Positions 47,061 through 57,030 are shown, numbered from the stretch's first letter. The stretch is DNA of 64,000 bases from Algoriphagus aestuariicola (GCF_017254835.1 NZ_JAFKCW010000002.1:310001-374000); one strand, 5' to 3'. Notes: generated by a model not told the origin, from the letters alone. Numbers and translations: made by a program.

Positions 47061-48893
47061 ATGAAAATACATATCAAATCTTTTTCCATAAAAACCCTAT
47101 TGACAGGATTGATTCTAGCGGTGGCTCCAGGCTGTAGCGAAGATTGGCTGGATCCAAAACCCCTTTCTTTCTACACTCCGGAAAATACCTATAATGAAGC
47201 TAGCGGTCTCTGGGCTGCCTTGGTAGCCTGTGAGCGTAATATGCGTCATGAGTACACAGGTGATGGCTCACCGATCCTTACCGAGCATATCTTCTCAGAG
47301 GTGGCTGTCGAGGGTACTACCGACAAGACAGGCCCTGCTCAAGATATGAACCTCCTCATCACACCTGATGCACAATTAAACCACACCGATTTCAATCGAA
47401 TCGGATGGTATTGGCTGGAAGGGTTCAAAGGCATCAAATATGCAAATACCGTCGTCTCCAGAATTGACGAGCCGCAAGACTATGAGTCCGAGGCAGAACG
47501 CAACCACATTTTGGCCACGGCTTATTTCCACCGGGCGCTACGGTACTACCGCTTAACCCAGCAGTTTGGCAATGTTCCTTTAATTCTCGAAGAAATCGTT
47601 AGCCCAAAGCTTGACTTCTTTTCCACCGACAGGAAAGTCATTCTTCGCAAAATGAAGGAAGACTTGGAGTGGGGCGAAGAGTGGATTCCAGACGGGCTCG
47701 ATAGAGGCAGGGTGCCCAAAGGCGCTCTCCAGCACCTACTCATCAAGATCAATCTTGCTTTGGGTGATTTTCAAGATGCCTTGGATGTGGCTAACCGACT
47801 GATCGACCAAGGTCCCTATGCACTAATGACGAGGAGATTTGGCGTGGACGCCAACGATCCTACCAAAAACGTGATCTGGGATCTTCACCGACCAGAAAAC
47901 AAATCCCTCGTGACCAACACAGAAGCTATCTTACTTGTAATGGATAGAGTAGACACAGAAGGCAACTCCAGTGGGATCATCTCGATGAGAAATGCAGTGC
48001 CATTCTGGGGCAGCAACATCAATACTCCGGCAGGTAACAAAGGAACTTCGGATCTTGCTACGGCCCCAATCAATCTTGTGACTACCTACGGAAGAGGTAT
48101 TGGAAGACTGAGAGCCACCTGGTACCATCAGAGTATGATCTGGGATGACGAAAACGACCTGAGGCACGCTCCCGGGAACTGGATGGATATGACTGACTTG
48201 GTCTACAACAATCCGGGTATCAGTAACAATGACCCCTACTATGGGAAAAATTTACAGTTTAGAAATGACGCAGGAGTAGTATTGGCGGTAGACACCATCA
48301 GAAGCTGGTTTTCTTGGCCCCACTACAAGCTTTATGTCCCAGATCCCCAGCGAATTCAGCCTCAAGGCGGGCCTACGGACTGGTATGTCTTCCGACTTGC
48401 CGAGTCATATCTACTTAGGTCGGAGGCGAAATTCTGGTTGGGTGATTTGGCTGGTGCAGCTGAGGATTTGAATGCGGTCAGGACTCGGGCTGGAGCAGCT
48501 CCGTATACACCCGATAAAATTAACATCGGTACCATTCTGGACGAGCGAGCGCGGGAGCTTTATTACGAAGAGCCTAGGAAAACTGAATTGACGCGAATTG
48601 CGAGAATCTTCGCTCAGACCGGGAAGTCCGCGTATAATGGCAAAACCTATAACGAAGCGGACTTTTCCAGAGACAACTTCTACTATGATCGAATCATGGA
48701 AAAGACGGACTTCTACAACAAGGGCGTATTCACCCGGCATGGAGACACTTATACGCTAAGTCCATACCACGTCTTGTGGCCGGTTCCCCAAAGCTCGATT
48801 GATGGCAATACTCAAGGCCAAATCAACCAAAATGAAGGCTATTCCGGTTTTGAAAACAATGTCCCTCCTTTAACGACTATTGAAGAGGATTGA
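47061..48893 (+). CDS. susD: SusD/RagB family glycan-binding lipoprotein (second pair)
   Basis: A 610-residue lipoprotein (lipobox VAPGC, Cys25, then [17 protein letters not shown]). SusD features are [44 protein letters not shown] and [20 protein letters not shown]. It is probably the glycan-capturing partner of the second SusC. It is closed by a hairpin identical to that after the first susD. Confidence 0.92.
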   Translation: MKIHIKSFSIKTLLTGLILAVAPGCSEDWLDPKPLSFYTPENTYNEASGLWAALVACERNMRHEYTGDGSPILTEHIFSEVAVEGTTDKTGPAQDMNLLITPDAQLNHTDFNRIGWYWLEGFKGIKYANTVVSRIDEPQDYESEAERNHILATAYFHRALRYYRLTQQFGNVPLILEEIVSPKLDFFSTDRKVILRKMKEDLEWGEEWIPDGLDRGRVPKGALQHLLIKINLALGDFQDALDVANRLIDQGPYALMTRRFGVDANDPTKNVIWDLHRPENKSLVTNTEAILLVMDRVDTEGNSSGIISMRNAVPFWGSNINTPAGNKGTSDLATAPINLVTTYGRGIGRLRATWYHQSMIWDDENDLRHAPGNWMDMTDLVYNNPGISNNDPYYGKNLQFRNDAGVVLAVDTIRSWFSWPHYKLYVPDPQRIQPQGGPTDWYVFRLAESYLLRSEAKFWLGDLAGAAEDLNAVRTRAGAAPYTPDKINIGTILDERARELYYEEPRKTELTRIARIFAQTGKSAYNGKTYNEADFSRDNFYYDRIMEKTDFYNKGVFTRHGDTYTLSPYHVLWPVPQSSIDGNTQGQINQNEGYSGFENNVPPLTTIEED

Positions 48894-48905
48894 CATACTA
48901 CCTAT

Positions 48906-48937
48906 AAAAAAGGCTCCGAATATTCGGAGCCTTTTTT
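48906..48937. terminator. Terminator between the second susD and lacI-type gene
   Basis: Same palindrome as at 43559 (GGCTCCGAATATTCGGAGCC) with A and T runs. It lies between convergent genes and probably works on both strands. Confidence 0.85.
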
Positions 48938-48954
48938 ATGTATTTCGCTATCGG

Positions 48955-49983
48955 TTAGTATTCCACCAAAGTACTCGCCCGAATCGTAATCTTCGAAGGG
49001 ATGCTGATGGTCTGATTGGGAAGATCCGGCTGTCGTGGTTTGGTGAGCTTTTTGATCAAGAGCTTTGCGCACTCCTCGCCTATATTGAATGCCGGCTGGG
49101 TAATCGTCGTTAGCGAAGGCGTCAAAAGCCCCGCGATACTCAGATTGGAGAAGAAGCTGATGATCTTCAGGTCCTCAGGAATTTTAATGTCCGTCTTTTT
49201 CACTGCGTGATAGGTCGCCAAAGCCAGCTTTTCCACGGAAGAAACCAATCCGTCCGGCCTGTCTTCTGAGAGCAACAAATTCCGGATCGCCTCGATGTTT
49301 TTTTCTTCCTCATGCGCGCAGGTCACTTGAAGTGAGGGAGTCGGAGAAAGTCCCGCAGCCTTCAAAGCGTCCAAATACCCACGGTACCTTTCCTTGGTGA
49401 TGGACAGTTCTTTGGAAAGCATCAGAAAAGCGATCTTTCTACAGCCCTGTTGGATCAAGTGTCGGGTACCCTCGAATGAGCTTTCGTAGTCGTTGGTAAT
49501 GAATTTCGTCGTGGGGATGTTGTCGCATATCCGGTCAAAGAAAATCAATGGGAAACCTCGCTCATGCAATCTAGCCAAGTGGGAAATGTCACTCGTTTGG
49601 CTGGAAACGGACATCACTATCGCATCCGCTCGACCATTCATCAATAGATTGACGATCTTTTTTTCCCGCTCTACATCCTCGTGCGTGCTGTAAATCAAGA
49701 GGTGATACCCATGCTGGTGTGTGACTTCCTCTATCCCGTCAATTACCTTGGAGAAAAAGCTGCTCATCCGCTCCGGCATGACCACGGCGATGGTCTTGCT
49801 TTTGTTTTCTCTCAGGCTGCGGGCAAATGGATTGGGCTGATAGTTCAACTTTTCAGCCATGCTGACGACCTTCTTCTTGGTCTCCTCGCTGATTTCGTAG
49901 CTGTCATTGAGCGCCCGCGAAACCGTCGAAGGCGATAACTTCAGCTCCGCTGCCAGTTCTTTCAGATTGACTCCGGTACTCAT
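48955..49983 (-). CDS. LacI-family transcriptional regulator of the uronate locus
   Basis: A 342-residue LacI/GalR regulator. The N-terminal helix-turn-helix (LKELAAELKLSPSTVSRALN, about 7-26) and hinge (NYQPNPFARSLR) are followed by a periplasmic-binding-protein-like effector domain (about 60-335). It is divergent from uxaC; the predicted operator at 50069-50082 lies between them, so autoregulation is likely. Three more copies of the site sit before the DUF1080 operon and both susC genes. The effector is unknown; a hexuronate or a pathway intermediate is inferred. Confidence 0.9.
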   Translation of the reverse strand: MSTGVNLKELAAELKLSPSTVSRALNDSYEISEETKKKVVSMAEKLNYQPNPFARSLRENKSKTIAVVMPERMSSFFSKVIDGIEEVTHQHGYHLLIYSTHEDVEREKKIVNLLMNGRADAIVMSVSSQTSDISHLARLHERGFPLIFFDRICDNIPTTKFITNDYESSFEGTRHLIQQGCRKIAFLMLSKELSITKERYRGYLDALKAAGLSPTPSLQVTCAHEEEKNIEAIRNLLLSEDRPDGLVSSVEKLALATYHAVKKTDIKIPEDLKIISFFSNLSIAGLLTPSLTTITQPAFNIGEECAKLLIKKLTKPRQPDLPNQTISIPSKITIRASTLVEY

Positions 49984-50068
49984 CGGTATTGGTAGGTTTA
50001 TTGTGCTTAGGGTTTATCGGACAATTTCCGTGCGTTAAAATAAATAAATTATTCCAGTAAAGTTATTT

Positions 50069-50082
50069 CGCAATCGTTTCCG
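50069..50082. promoter_or_regulatory. Predicted LacI-family operator, site 4 (lacI/uxaC divergent region)
   Basis: CGCAATCGTTTCCG fits CGNAANCGNTTNCG. It lies 86 bp from the regulator start and 79 bp from uxaC. Unlike sites 1-3, no clear TTG box follows at 20 bp. Confidence 0.65.
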
Positions 50083-50160
50083 TATTTTAATAAGGGATGG
50101 GGCCGATTTCAGGATAAATTAGCCTATCAAATTGATACTCGCTTTGCACTCATAATTGAT

Positions 50161-51600
50161 ATGATCCCTGTCCAAACCCAAAATTCATTCCTCACCGAAG
50201 ATTTTTTGCTGCATTCTGATTTCGCTCGAATGCTGTACCATGACTATGCAAAAGATCTTCCTATAATAGACTATCACAACCATCTCCCCCCTGCTGAAAT
50301 CGCGCAAAACAGAAAGTTTGAAAATATCAGCAAAATCTGGCTGGCTGGAGACCACTACAAGTGGCGCGCGATGCGTACCCTAGGCATTTCTGAAAAATAC
50401 ATCACCGGTGATGCTTCCGATACCGAGAAGTTTGACAAGTGGGCCCACACCGTTCCCTATACGATGAGGAATCCCCTCTACCACTGGACCCACTTGGAGT
50501 TGAGGAGGTATTTTGGGGTGGATGAACTGTTGACTTCTGCAAATGCGGCTGAGATCTATCTGCACACTACGGAGTTGCTTCAAAAGGATGAGTTTCGAGC
50601 GAGGGGCCTTTTGGAAAGAATGAATGTGGAAGTAGTCTGCTCTACAGATGATCCGGTGGATTCTTTGTCCGAACACAAGGACTATTTTCAGGCTAATGGC
50701 AAAGTGAAGCTTTATCCCGCCTTCAGACCCGACAAATCCTTCGCCATCGAAAATCCAGAAACTTATAAGGCCTATCTGACCAAGCTCGGAAACGTCGTTG
50801 GTTTCGAAATTTCTACATTTGACCATTTGGTAGAAGCGCTCTCCAATCGGGTGGATTTCTTCCACTCCATGGGATGCCGACTTTCTGACCACGGTATGGA
50901 AAAGCTCGTCTACTCTTCGGAAACCAAACTTTCCGCCGAAGGGATTCTTGTTAAAGTTCTCCGGGGCAACCATGCCACATCAGAGGAAATAGAATATTTC
51001 AAATACAAGGTTCTAAAGAAACTCTGCAAGATGTACCATGCTAAAGGCTGGGTACAGCAGTTTCATCTCGGCGCGCTACGAAATACCAATTCCCGCATGT
51101 TGAGAGTTTTGGGAGCGGACACCGGCTTTGATTCTATTGGAGACTTTGACCAAGCAAGAGCAATCGCTTCCTTCCTCAATGAACTGGATTCTTCCGACCA
51201 GCTGGCCAAAACGGTTCTCTACAATCTGAATCCGCGCGACAATGAGGTATTAGCTTCCATGATCGGCAATTTCAATGATGGCTCGATCAAAGGCAAAATC
51301 CAATTCGGATCCGGCTGGTGGTACCTGGATCAGAAGGATGGCATGGAAAAGCAAATGAATGCCCTTTCCAACATGGGATTGATCAGCTGCTTTATCGGAA
51401 TGCTGACCGACTCCAGAAGCTTCCTGTCTTTTCCCAGACATGAATATTTCCGTCGTATCCTCTGCAACCTGATCGGCCAAGACGTGCAAAACGGCGAACT
51501 TCCCGCAGACGAAAAGTGGCTGGGACAGCTGGTTTCCGACATTTGCTACCACAACGCCAAAAACTACTTTGACTTCTCCCCTTCTAATTATCGCCTTTGA
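50161..51600 (+). CDS. uxaC: Glucuronate isomerase (uronate isomerase)
   Basis: A 479-residue UxaC, converting D-glucuronate to D-fructuronate (and galacturonate to tagaturonate). The metal-binding YHNHL (His39, His41), the IWLAGDHYKWRAMR segment, VVCSTDDP and the SGWWYLDQ(K)DGM motif are diagnostic. The length is normal (about 470). It is first in a cytosolic uronate pathway with the SDR and uxuA; its stop overlaps the next start as TGATG. Confidence 0.95.
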   Translation: MIPVQTQNSFLTEDFLLHSDFARMLYHDYAKDLPIIDYHNHLPPAEIAQNRKFENISKIWLAGDHYKWRAMRTLGISEKYITGDASDTEKFDKWAHTVPYTMRNPLYHWTHLELRRYFGVDELLTSANAAEIYLHTTELLQKDEFRARGLLERMNVEVVCSTDDPVDSLSEHKDYFQANGKVKLYPAFRPDKSFAIENPETYKAYLTKLGNVVGFEISTFDHLVEALSNRVDFFHSMGCRLSDHGMEKLVYSSETKLSAEGILVKVLRGNHATSEEIEYFKYKVLKKLCKMYHAKGWVQQFHLGALRNTNSRMLRVLGADTGFDSIGDFDQARAIASFLNELDSSDQLAKTVLYNLNPRDNEVLASMIGNFNDGSIKGKIQFGSGWWYLDQKDGMEKQMNALSNMGLISCFIGMLTDSRSFLSFPRHEYFRRILCNLIGQDVQNGELPADEKWLGQLVSDICYHNAKNYFDFSPSNYRL

Positions 51601-52421
51601 TGAGTTTTTCTAATCTATTCTCCATAGAGGGAAAGAAAATCGCCTTCTCCGGTGCCACCGGAGTGCTAGGCAAAACCATGGCTCTACACTTGGCCTCAGC
51701 AGGTGCCGAATTGTTGATACTGGGCCGAACGCCCGAAAAAGTAAATGAACTCGTGACAGAGATCAAAGAAACAGGGGGGAAAGCCTGGGGCTATTTCGTA
51801 GATGTGACCGAGGAGGAATCCCTGTCAAAAGTCTCCGAAGTCATCGAGACCAAACACGGATATATCGATATTCTGATCAATTCTGCCGGAGGCAACATGC
51901 CTGGCGCTGTGGTAAGACCCGACCAAAACTTCTTGGATTTGGATACGCAGTCCCTTCGCAAGGTCATGGACCTCAACTACCTGGGTACAGTATTGCCTAT
52001 CAAGGCTTTGCTTCCACTCATGCTCAAACAAGGTAAAGGCAACATCCTCAATATCAGCTCCATGGCCGCCACCCGACCTATGACACGGGTGATGGGCTAT
52101 GCATCGGCAAAGGCGGCCATTGACAATCTAACTAAATGGCTCTCGGTAGAGCTGTGCCAGAAGCATGGACCGGATTTCAGGGTTAACGCCATCGCGCCTG
52201 GCTTCTTCTTGACAGAGCAGAACCGCACACTCCTGACCGAGGCGGACGGCAGTCTGACCCAAAGGGGAAACCAGATCATCACCCATACGCCGATGGGTCG
52301 ATTTGGGAGACCCGAGGATCTGCTTGGAGCACTGCAGTGGCTGTGCAGTGATGCTTCGGCATTTGTGACGGGTACGATCGTACCGGTGGACGGCGGCTTT
52401 AGCGCCTATTCGGGCGTGTGA
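51600..52421 (+). CDS. SDR-family oxidoreductase, probable D-mannonate oxidoreductase
   Basis: A 273-residue short-chain dehydrogenase. The cofactor motif is GATGVLG (18-24), the NSAGG motif is near 94-98, the catalytic Ser is near 153, and Tyr167/Lys171 are in YASAK. It is encoded between uxaC and uxuA, where classical UxuB would act. The inferred reaction is NAD(P)H reduction of D-fructuronate to D-mannonate. UxuB of E. coli belongs to another family, so this is a non-orthologous replacement. The ATG at 51600 overlaps the uxaC stop. Confidence 0.85.
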   Translation: MSFSNLFSIEGKKIAFSGATGVLGKTMALHLASAGAELLILGRTPEKVNELVTEIKETGGKAWGYFVDVTEEESLSKVSEVIETKHGYIDILINSAGGNMPGAVVRPDQNFLDLDTQSLRKVMDLNYLGTVLPIKALLPLMLKQGKGNILNISSMAATRPMTRVMGYASAKAAIDNLTKWLSVELCQKHGPDFRVNAIAPGFFLTEQNRTLLTEADGSLTQRGNQIITHTPMGRFGRPEDLLGALQWLCSDASAFVTGTIVPVDGGFSAYSGV

Positions 52422-52525
52422 TAAAACAACTAACAATTGGCTATTTGCCCAGAATTATCCCTTAACTTTTCACGCAGTAGCCAAAAACTCGATAACAATA
52501 AACCTTTAACCAATTCGCAATTTCC

Positions 52526-53707
52526 ATGAGCATTAAAATGGAACAGACCATGCGCTGGTATGGTCCCAAAGATCCGGTAAGCCTGAGAGACATCAGACAG
52601 TCTGGCGCCACTGGCATCGTGACGGCGCTCCACCATATCCCAAACGGTGAAGTTTGGAGCCGTGAGGAGATTCAAATCCGTAAAAAAACCATAGAAGACG
52701 CCGGATTGACCTGGTCGGTCGTCGAGTCTGTACCTGTCCATGAGGTGATCAAGACCCGCACCGGTGACTATCTTCAAGTCATTGAAAATTATAAGCAGAC
52801 TTTGCGGAATCTGGCAGCTGAGGGTGTCTTTACGGTATGCTACAATTTCATGCCTATCTTGGACTGGACCCGTACCAATCTCGAATTTGAGTTGGAAAAC
52901 GGTGCGAAAGCGTTGCTTTATGAGAAAAAAGCGGTCCAAGCCTTCGACCTTTTCATCCTGCAGCGACCAGAGGCATCCAATGAATATTCTGCCGAAGAGA
53001 TCGCTGAAGTGAAAGCCTATTACGAAGCACTTACGCCCGACGCCAAGCAGCTCATCATCGATAATATCCTAAAAGGCCTCCCTGGCTCTGAAATCGGCTA
53101 TACAATGGATGAATTCAGGGCAATGCTGAAGACGTATGAAGGCATTGATGCAAAGAAGCTTGCCGAACACCTGCGGCTTTTCCTTGATGCGGTCACCCCT
53201 GTAGCGGAGGAAGTTGGCGTATTTCTATGCATCCATCCGGATGACCCACCATTTTCACTTTATGGCCTTCCTAGGGTGGTGAGTACAGCTTCGGATGCCC
53301 GTAGAATTCTTACAGAAACTCCTAGCCATCATAATGGATTGACCTTCTGCACGGGCTCCTACGGCGTTCGTGCGGACAATGACCTCCCTGCGATGGTAAA
53401 AGAGTTTGGAGATCGAATCCACTTTATACACCTGCGCAGTACGAAGCGGGATGCCGAGGGCAACTTCTTCGAAGACAACCATCTCGAGGGAAATGTGCCG
53501 ATGGTATCGGTAATCAATGAGATCCTCCAAGTCCAGGAGAAAAGAGGTAAAAGTCTGCCCATGCGTCCCGATCATGGACACCAGATGCTCGACGATCTGC
53601 ACAAGAAGACCAATCCAGGCTACTCTGCTATAGGCCGCCTGAAAGGTCTGGCTGAAATCCGCGGCGTGGAAGAAGCCTTGCTTTGGGTAAAAGAAAGTGG
53701 AAAGTAA
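52526..53707 (+). CDS. uxuA: Mannonate dehydratase
   Basis: A 393-residue UxuA (TIM barrel) that dehydrates D-mannonate to 2-keto-3-deoxygluconate. The N-terminus [29 protein letters not shown], and the C-terminal [12 protein letters not shown] with metal-binding residues are family signatures. The length matches E. coli UxuA. The KDG kinase and aldolase that complete the route are not in the window. 104 bp separate it from the SDR gene. Terminator follows at 53834. Confidence 0.95.
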   Translation: MSIKMEQTMRWYGPKDPVSLRDIRQSGATGIVTALHHIPNGEVWSREEIQIRKKTIEDAGLTWSVVESVPVHEVIKTRTGDYLQVIENYKQTLRNLAAEGVFTVCYNFMPILDWTRTNLEFELENGAKALLYEKKAVQAFDLFILQRPEASNEYSAEEIAEVKAYYEALTPDAKQLIIDNILKGLPGSEIGYTMDEFRAMLKTYEGIDAKKLAEHLRLFLDAVTPVAEEVGVFLCIHPDDPPFSLYGLPRVVSTASDARRILTETPSHHNGLTFCTGSYGVRADNDLPAMVKEFGDRIHFIHLRSTKRDAEGNFFEDNHLEGNVPMVSVINEILQVQEKRGKSLPMRPDHGHQMLDDLHKKTNPGYSAIGRLKGLAEIRGVEEALLWVKESGK

Positions 53708-53833
53708 ATCAAGTAGATAAGCTCGAAATTCGGGTGAAGAGCGACCGACATCCCAGGTTTGGCTGCCTCAGTTCGGGATAAAAACAGCTCCAGCAACTGA
53801 GAAACAGGATTTCTTCCCCTATCTTTTACCCGT

Positions 53834-53871
53834 AAAATCCACTTGAATCAATTTCAGGTGGATTTTTGTTT
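53834..53871 (+). terminator. Terminator after uxuA
   Basis: A 14-bp stem, AAAATCCACTTGAA (53834-53847) with 53853-53866, one G-T pair, then TTGTTTT. It precedes the methyltransferase gene. Confidence 0.7.
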
Positions 53872-53898
53872 TGTCGGACCATCTAAACCTACCATCCC

Positions 53899-54477
53899 AT
53901 GACAGAGGACTTCTTGCCTATTCCGCCATTCTATTCCAAAATCCAGCAAGCCACCCTCGAAAGTGGCTTTTCCATGGCTTCCGACCTCTCCACCGGGAGT
54001 TTGCTTCGAACTCTGGCAGCCACCAAACCGAAAGGGAATTTCCTCGAACTGGGTACCGGAACTGGCCTCTCTACCTCCTGGATTTTGGACGGTATGGACT
54101 CAGGATCCAGCTTGGTCTCCATTGATTTTGACGAAGCATTTCTTTCTATTGCCCGAAAGTTTTTGGGCGATGATACACGACTTACACTGGAACTGATCGA
54201 TGGGGAGAAATGGGTCGAATCAAATAGGGAGCAAACATTTGACTTTATTTTTGCCGACACTTGGCATGGTAAATACCTTTTGCTAGATGAGGTGCTGGAG
54301 ATGCTTTCTCCGGGCGGACTTTATATTGTTGACGACATGCTGCCACAAGAAAACTGGCCAGAAGGCCATGCTGCGAAAGCGGAGAATTTTATCAAAAAGC
54401 TCGAATCCATGCCGAATTTGACGATTACCAAGCTGAATTGGTCCACTGGCATCATCATTGCAACGCGCAAATGGTAG
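53899..54477 (+). CDS. Class I SAM-dependent O-methyltransferase-like protein
   Basis: A 192-residue Rossmann methyltransferase. SAM motif I is LELGTGTGLSTSWIL (near 49-63), motif II ends in SIDFDE, and FIFADTWHGKYLLLDEVLEML resembles O-methyltransferase family 3. The acceptor is unknown. Monocistronic, not obviously linked to the preceding uronate operon. Confidence 0.82.
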   Translation: MTEDFLPIPPFYSKIQQATLESGFSMASDLSTGSLLRTLAATKPKGNFLELGTGTGLSTSWILDGMDSGSSLVSIDFDEAFLSIARKFLGDDTRLTLELIDGEKWVESNREQTFDFIFADTWHGKYLLLDEVLEMLSPGGLYIVDDMLPQENWPEGHAAKAENFIKKLESMPNLTITKLNWSTGIIIATRKW

Positions 54478-54674
54478 AAGCTGTTTTTCGGGCTTCGCTT
54501 TAGTCAAACGCAATCTGAGATCTAATCCTCCGAAAGATTCGAGGCAAGGGGAAATTTCTGCGCTTGCTCTCCGTTTGGATAAATGTGATGTCGAATGCCA
54601 GTTTCTCTCAATAATTTGCAAACTCAGAAAGGACTAATCACCTCCCCAACGAAAATCACCCCTTTTCCTTACCA

Positions 54675-55397
54675 ATGAATAAAACCTCCGCAGTCATTGT
54701 ATTCGCTTTCATTACCCTTTTTTCACTCGGAACACTAGCCATGGTCAGCTACCAACCGGACTTGACAAAACGACTAAAACAAACCTATGGCACATTGATG
54801 GAGGATCCTGGGCCCAAAGACTCGATGGCTCTGCCTGTGCCTCCACGAGAAGAACCGCTCACGGACATCAAACTTCCCGACTTTTCCGGTAGACTTACAA
54901 AAGACTCCTACGACGATCACTTGAATGCAGCTGAATTAAAGGGGATTGGTTTGATTCTCGATGAAAGGCAACTCTTCAGTCTGGTGAAAAACAGAGTGCT
55001 GGTAGAGGCGAGCGAGGGAATCGGATACAAAGTCGATTCGCTGACGCATAGCTATCCCTACATCACCCTACATTCCAAAAAAGTGCTGGAAGAGCTTGGA
55101 AGAACATTTCAGGCAATGTCCGACGAAGAAAGGTACTTTACGGTAACTTCGACCACCCGCACCATGGAGCAGCAAAACAGGCTGAAAAGACGCAACCGCA
55201 ACGCCACAAAAGGAGAAAGCTCCCATTCGTATGGGGTATCCTTTGACATCTCCTACATCCGCTTCAATGGCGAAAAGAACTATGACCGAAAAGCGCAAAA
55301 GGACTTAGAAGCAGTGCTCAAGCATTTTCAGAAGGAAAACAAAATCTTTGTCATCAAGGAAAGAAGGCAAGCTTGCTACCACGTCACCGTAAGGTGA
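54675..55397 (+). CDS. DUF5715 family protein, M15 peptidase-like
   Basis: A 240-residue protein with one N-terminal membrane segment or signal (7-25), a linker, and a C-terminal domain with the zinc pattern of M15 peptidases. This is SSHSYGVSFD (His184, Asp191; the SxHxxGxAxD type) and a last His236 in CYHVTVR. M15 enzymes are D,D- or L,D-carboxypeptidases of the cell wall. The periplasmic wall role is inferred. A terminator shared with the convergent speA follows. Confidence 0.8.
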   Translation: MNKTSAVIVFAFITLFSLGTLAMVSYQPDLTKRLKQTYGTLMEDPGPKDSMALPVPPREEPLTDIKLPDFSGRLTKDSYDDHLNAAELKGIGLILDERQLFSLVKNRVLVEASEGIGYKVDSLTHSYPYITLHSKKVLEELGRTFQAMSDEERYFTVTSTTRTMEQQNRLKRRNRNATKGESSHSYGVSFDISYIRFNGEKNYDRKAQKDLEAVLKHFQKENKIFVIKERRQACYHVTVR

Positions 55398-55416
55398 CGG
55401 AAATTACGACAAACCA

Positions 55417-55444
55417 AAAAAGACCGCTGAGAGGCGGTCTTTTT
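55417..55444. terminator. Terminator between convergent DUF5715 and speA genes
   Basis: Arms AAAAAGACCGC and GCGGTCTTTTT with a six-base loop. A and T runs on both sides suit either direction. Confidence 0.8.
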
Positions 55445-55484
55445 ATATGCCATTGCGTGTGTCTCCACACGCAATTTTTCGATA

Positions 55485-56873
55485 TCAATATCCCAACACC
55501 TTCAGCATGCTCTCCTCGGTCTGATCCTTAGCGAAGAGCCTATGGACGACCTTGCCGGTTTGGTCTCTGTCGATTAGGACGTGCTTGGGTGCTGGAATCA
55601 GGCAGTGCTGGATCCCACCATAGCCTCCAAGCGACTCTTGATAGGCTCCGGTGTGGAAGAAGCCGATATATTGCTTTCTACCAGGTTCTATCTTCGGAAG
55701 GTAAATATTATACTGGTGTGCTTCGGAGTTGTAGTAGTCCATGCTATCGCAGGTCAGACCGCCGAGCGAGATGCCTTGATAGGTCTCGTCCCAATTGTTC
55801 ACCGCCAGCATGATGTATTTTTGATTTAGCCCCCAGCTGTCCGGCAATTGCGTAATGAAAGATCCGTCTATCATGTACCACAATTCCTTGTCATTTTGAA
55901 GCTTTTCCTCCAGTATCGAGTAGAGCACGGCACCGCTCTCCCCTACCGTATAGCTTCCGAATTCGGTGAAAATATTGGGCTCTGTCGTGTTGTTTTTGGC
56001 ACACATCCACTTGATGTTTTTTACGATCTGATCTGCCATGTATTGGTAGTCGTAGTCGAAAAACACATTGGTCTTGATTGGCCAGCCACCTCCAATATCC
56101 ATGGTATCCAGCGAAGGAGCGATCTTCTTCAGATCCACGTACTTCTGGATAAAACGGGTCAGTTCAGACCAGTAATAGGCTGTGTCTTTGATCCCTGAAT
56201 TGATGAAAAAGTGAAGCATCTTCAGGCTGACCTGGGGATTGTTCTTGATTTTCTCTTCGTACAGGCTGATGATGTCGTTGTAGCGTACTCCAAGTCTGGA
56301 GGTATAAAAGCCAAATTTTGGCTCCTCGTCGGCTGCAATCCTGATTCCAACCTGGAAGGGCACTTTGACATGCTCCAAGTAATAGTCGATCTCACCGAGG
56401 TTGTCCAGAATTGGAATACAGTTTACAAAACCGTCATTCAGCAGTTCAGAGATGTATTTTTTGTAAAGCTCTCGCTTGAAGCCATTGCAAACTATGTAAG
56501 TTTCCTTGGTGATCTTCCCCTTGGCAAATAGACTTCTGATCAAAGGAATATCGAAAGTGGAAGAAGTCTCGATATGGATGTCATTCTTCAGCGCTTCGTC
56601 CAAGACAAAACTAAAATGAGAGGACTTGGTGCAATAACAGTAGGTATATTTCCCCTTATAGTCATGCGTTTGGATTGCATTGTTGAAAAAAGTCTTTGCA
56701 TTCTGGATGCTTTCCGAAATCTTGGGCAAGTAGGTCAATTTGAGCGGCGTGCCGTAGGTTTCGATGATCTCCATCAGATTGACTCCATTAAAAAAGAGCT
56801 CATTGTTCTCAACATGAAACTCTCGGGTAGGAAAATCAAACGTCTGTTGGATCAGGTCAATGTATCTGTTCAT
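55485..56873 (-). CDS. speA: Arginine decarboxylase, short SpeA-like PLP enzyme
   Basis: A 462-residue fold-III PLP decarboxylase of the short Bacteroidota arginine decarboxylase type. The Lys-containing segment YCTKSSHF carries the PLP lysine. TMDIGGGWPIKT is the Gly-rich phosphate motif. It converts arginine to agmatine for polyamine synthesis in the cytoplasm. Diaminopimelate decarboxylase-like enzymes share the fold, but the N-terminus and the arginine-related neighbours favour arginine. It is preceded by a good promoter. Confidence 0.87.
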   Translation of the reverse strand: MNRYIDLIQQTFDFPTREFHVENNELFFNGVNLMEIIETYGTPLKLTYLPKISESIQNAKTFFNNAIQTHDYKGKYTYCYCTKSSHFSFVLDEALKNDIHIETSSTFDIPLIRSLFAKGKITKETYIVCNGFKRELYKKYISELLNDGFVNCIPILDNLGEIDYYLEHVKVPFQVGIRIAADEEPKFGFYTSRLGVRYNDIISLYEEKIKNNPQVSLKMLHFFINSGIKDTAYYWSELTRFIQKYVDLKKIAPSLDTMDIGGGWPIKTNVFFDYDYQYMADQIVKNIKWMCAKNNTTEPNIFTEFGSYTVGESGAVLYSILEEKLQNDKELWYMIDGSFITQLPDSWGLNQKYIMLAVNNWDETYQGISLGGLTCDSMDYYNSEAHQYNIYLPKIEPGRKQYIGFFHTGAYQESLGGYGGIQHCLIPAPKHVLIDRDQTGKVVHRLFAKDQTEESMLKVLGY

Positions 56874-56906
56874 TTACCAAGGGGTTAAATACATGAAATA
56901 AGGGTG

Positions 56907-56938
56907 CAAAAATTGCGCTTTTATCGGGGTTATTCAAA
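56907..56938 (-). promoter_or_regulatory. speA promoter
   Basis: On the minus strand: TTTG, 20 bases, then AATTTTTG (one mismatch to TAnnTTTG). It lies 34 bp before the speA start. Confidence 0.55.
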
Positions 56939-57030
56939 TGCCCGCGAGAAAACTTCTGTCCTAGTAGAATGACTATGTTTGGCATTCGATGCGACCGTTA
57001 AAAAACCCAATATACCCACATCATATGAAA

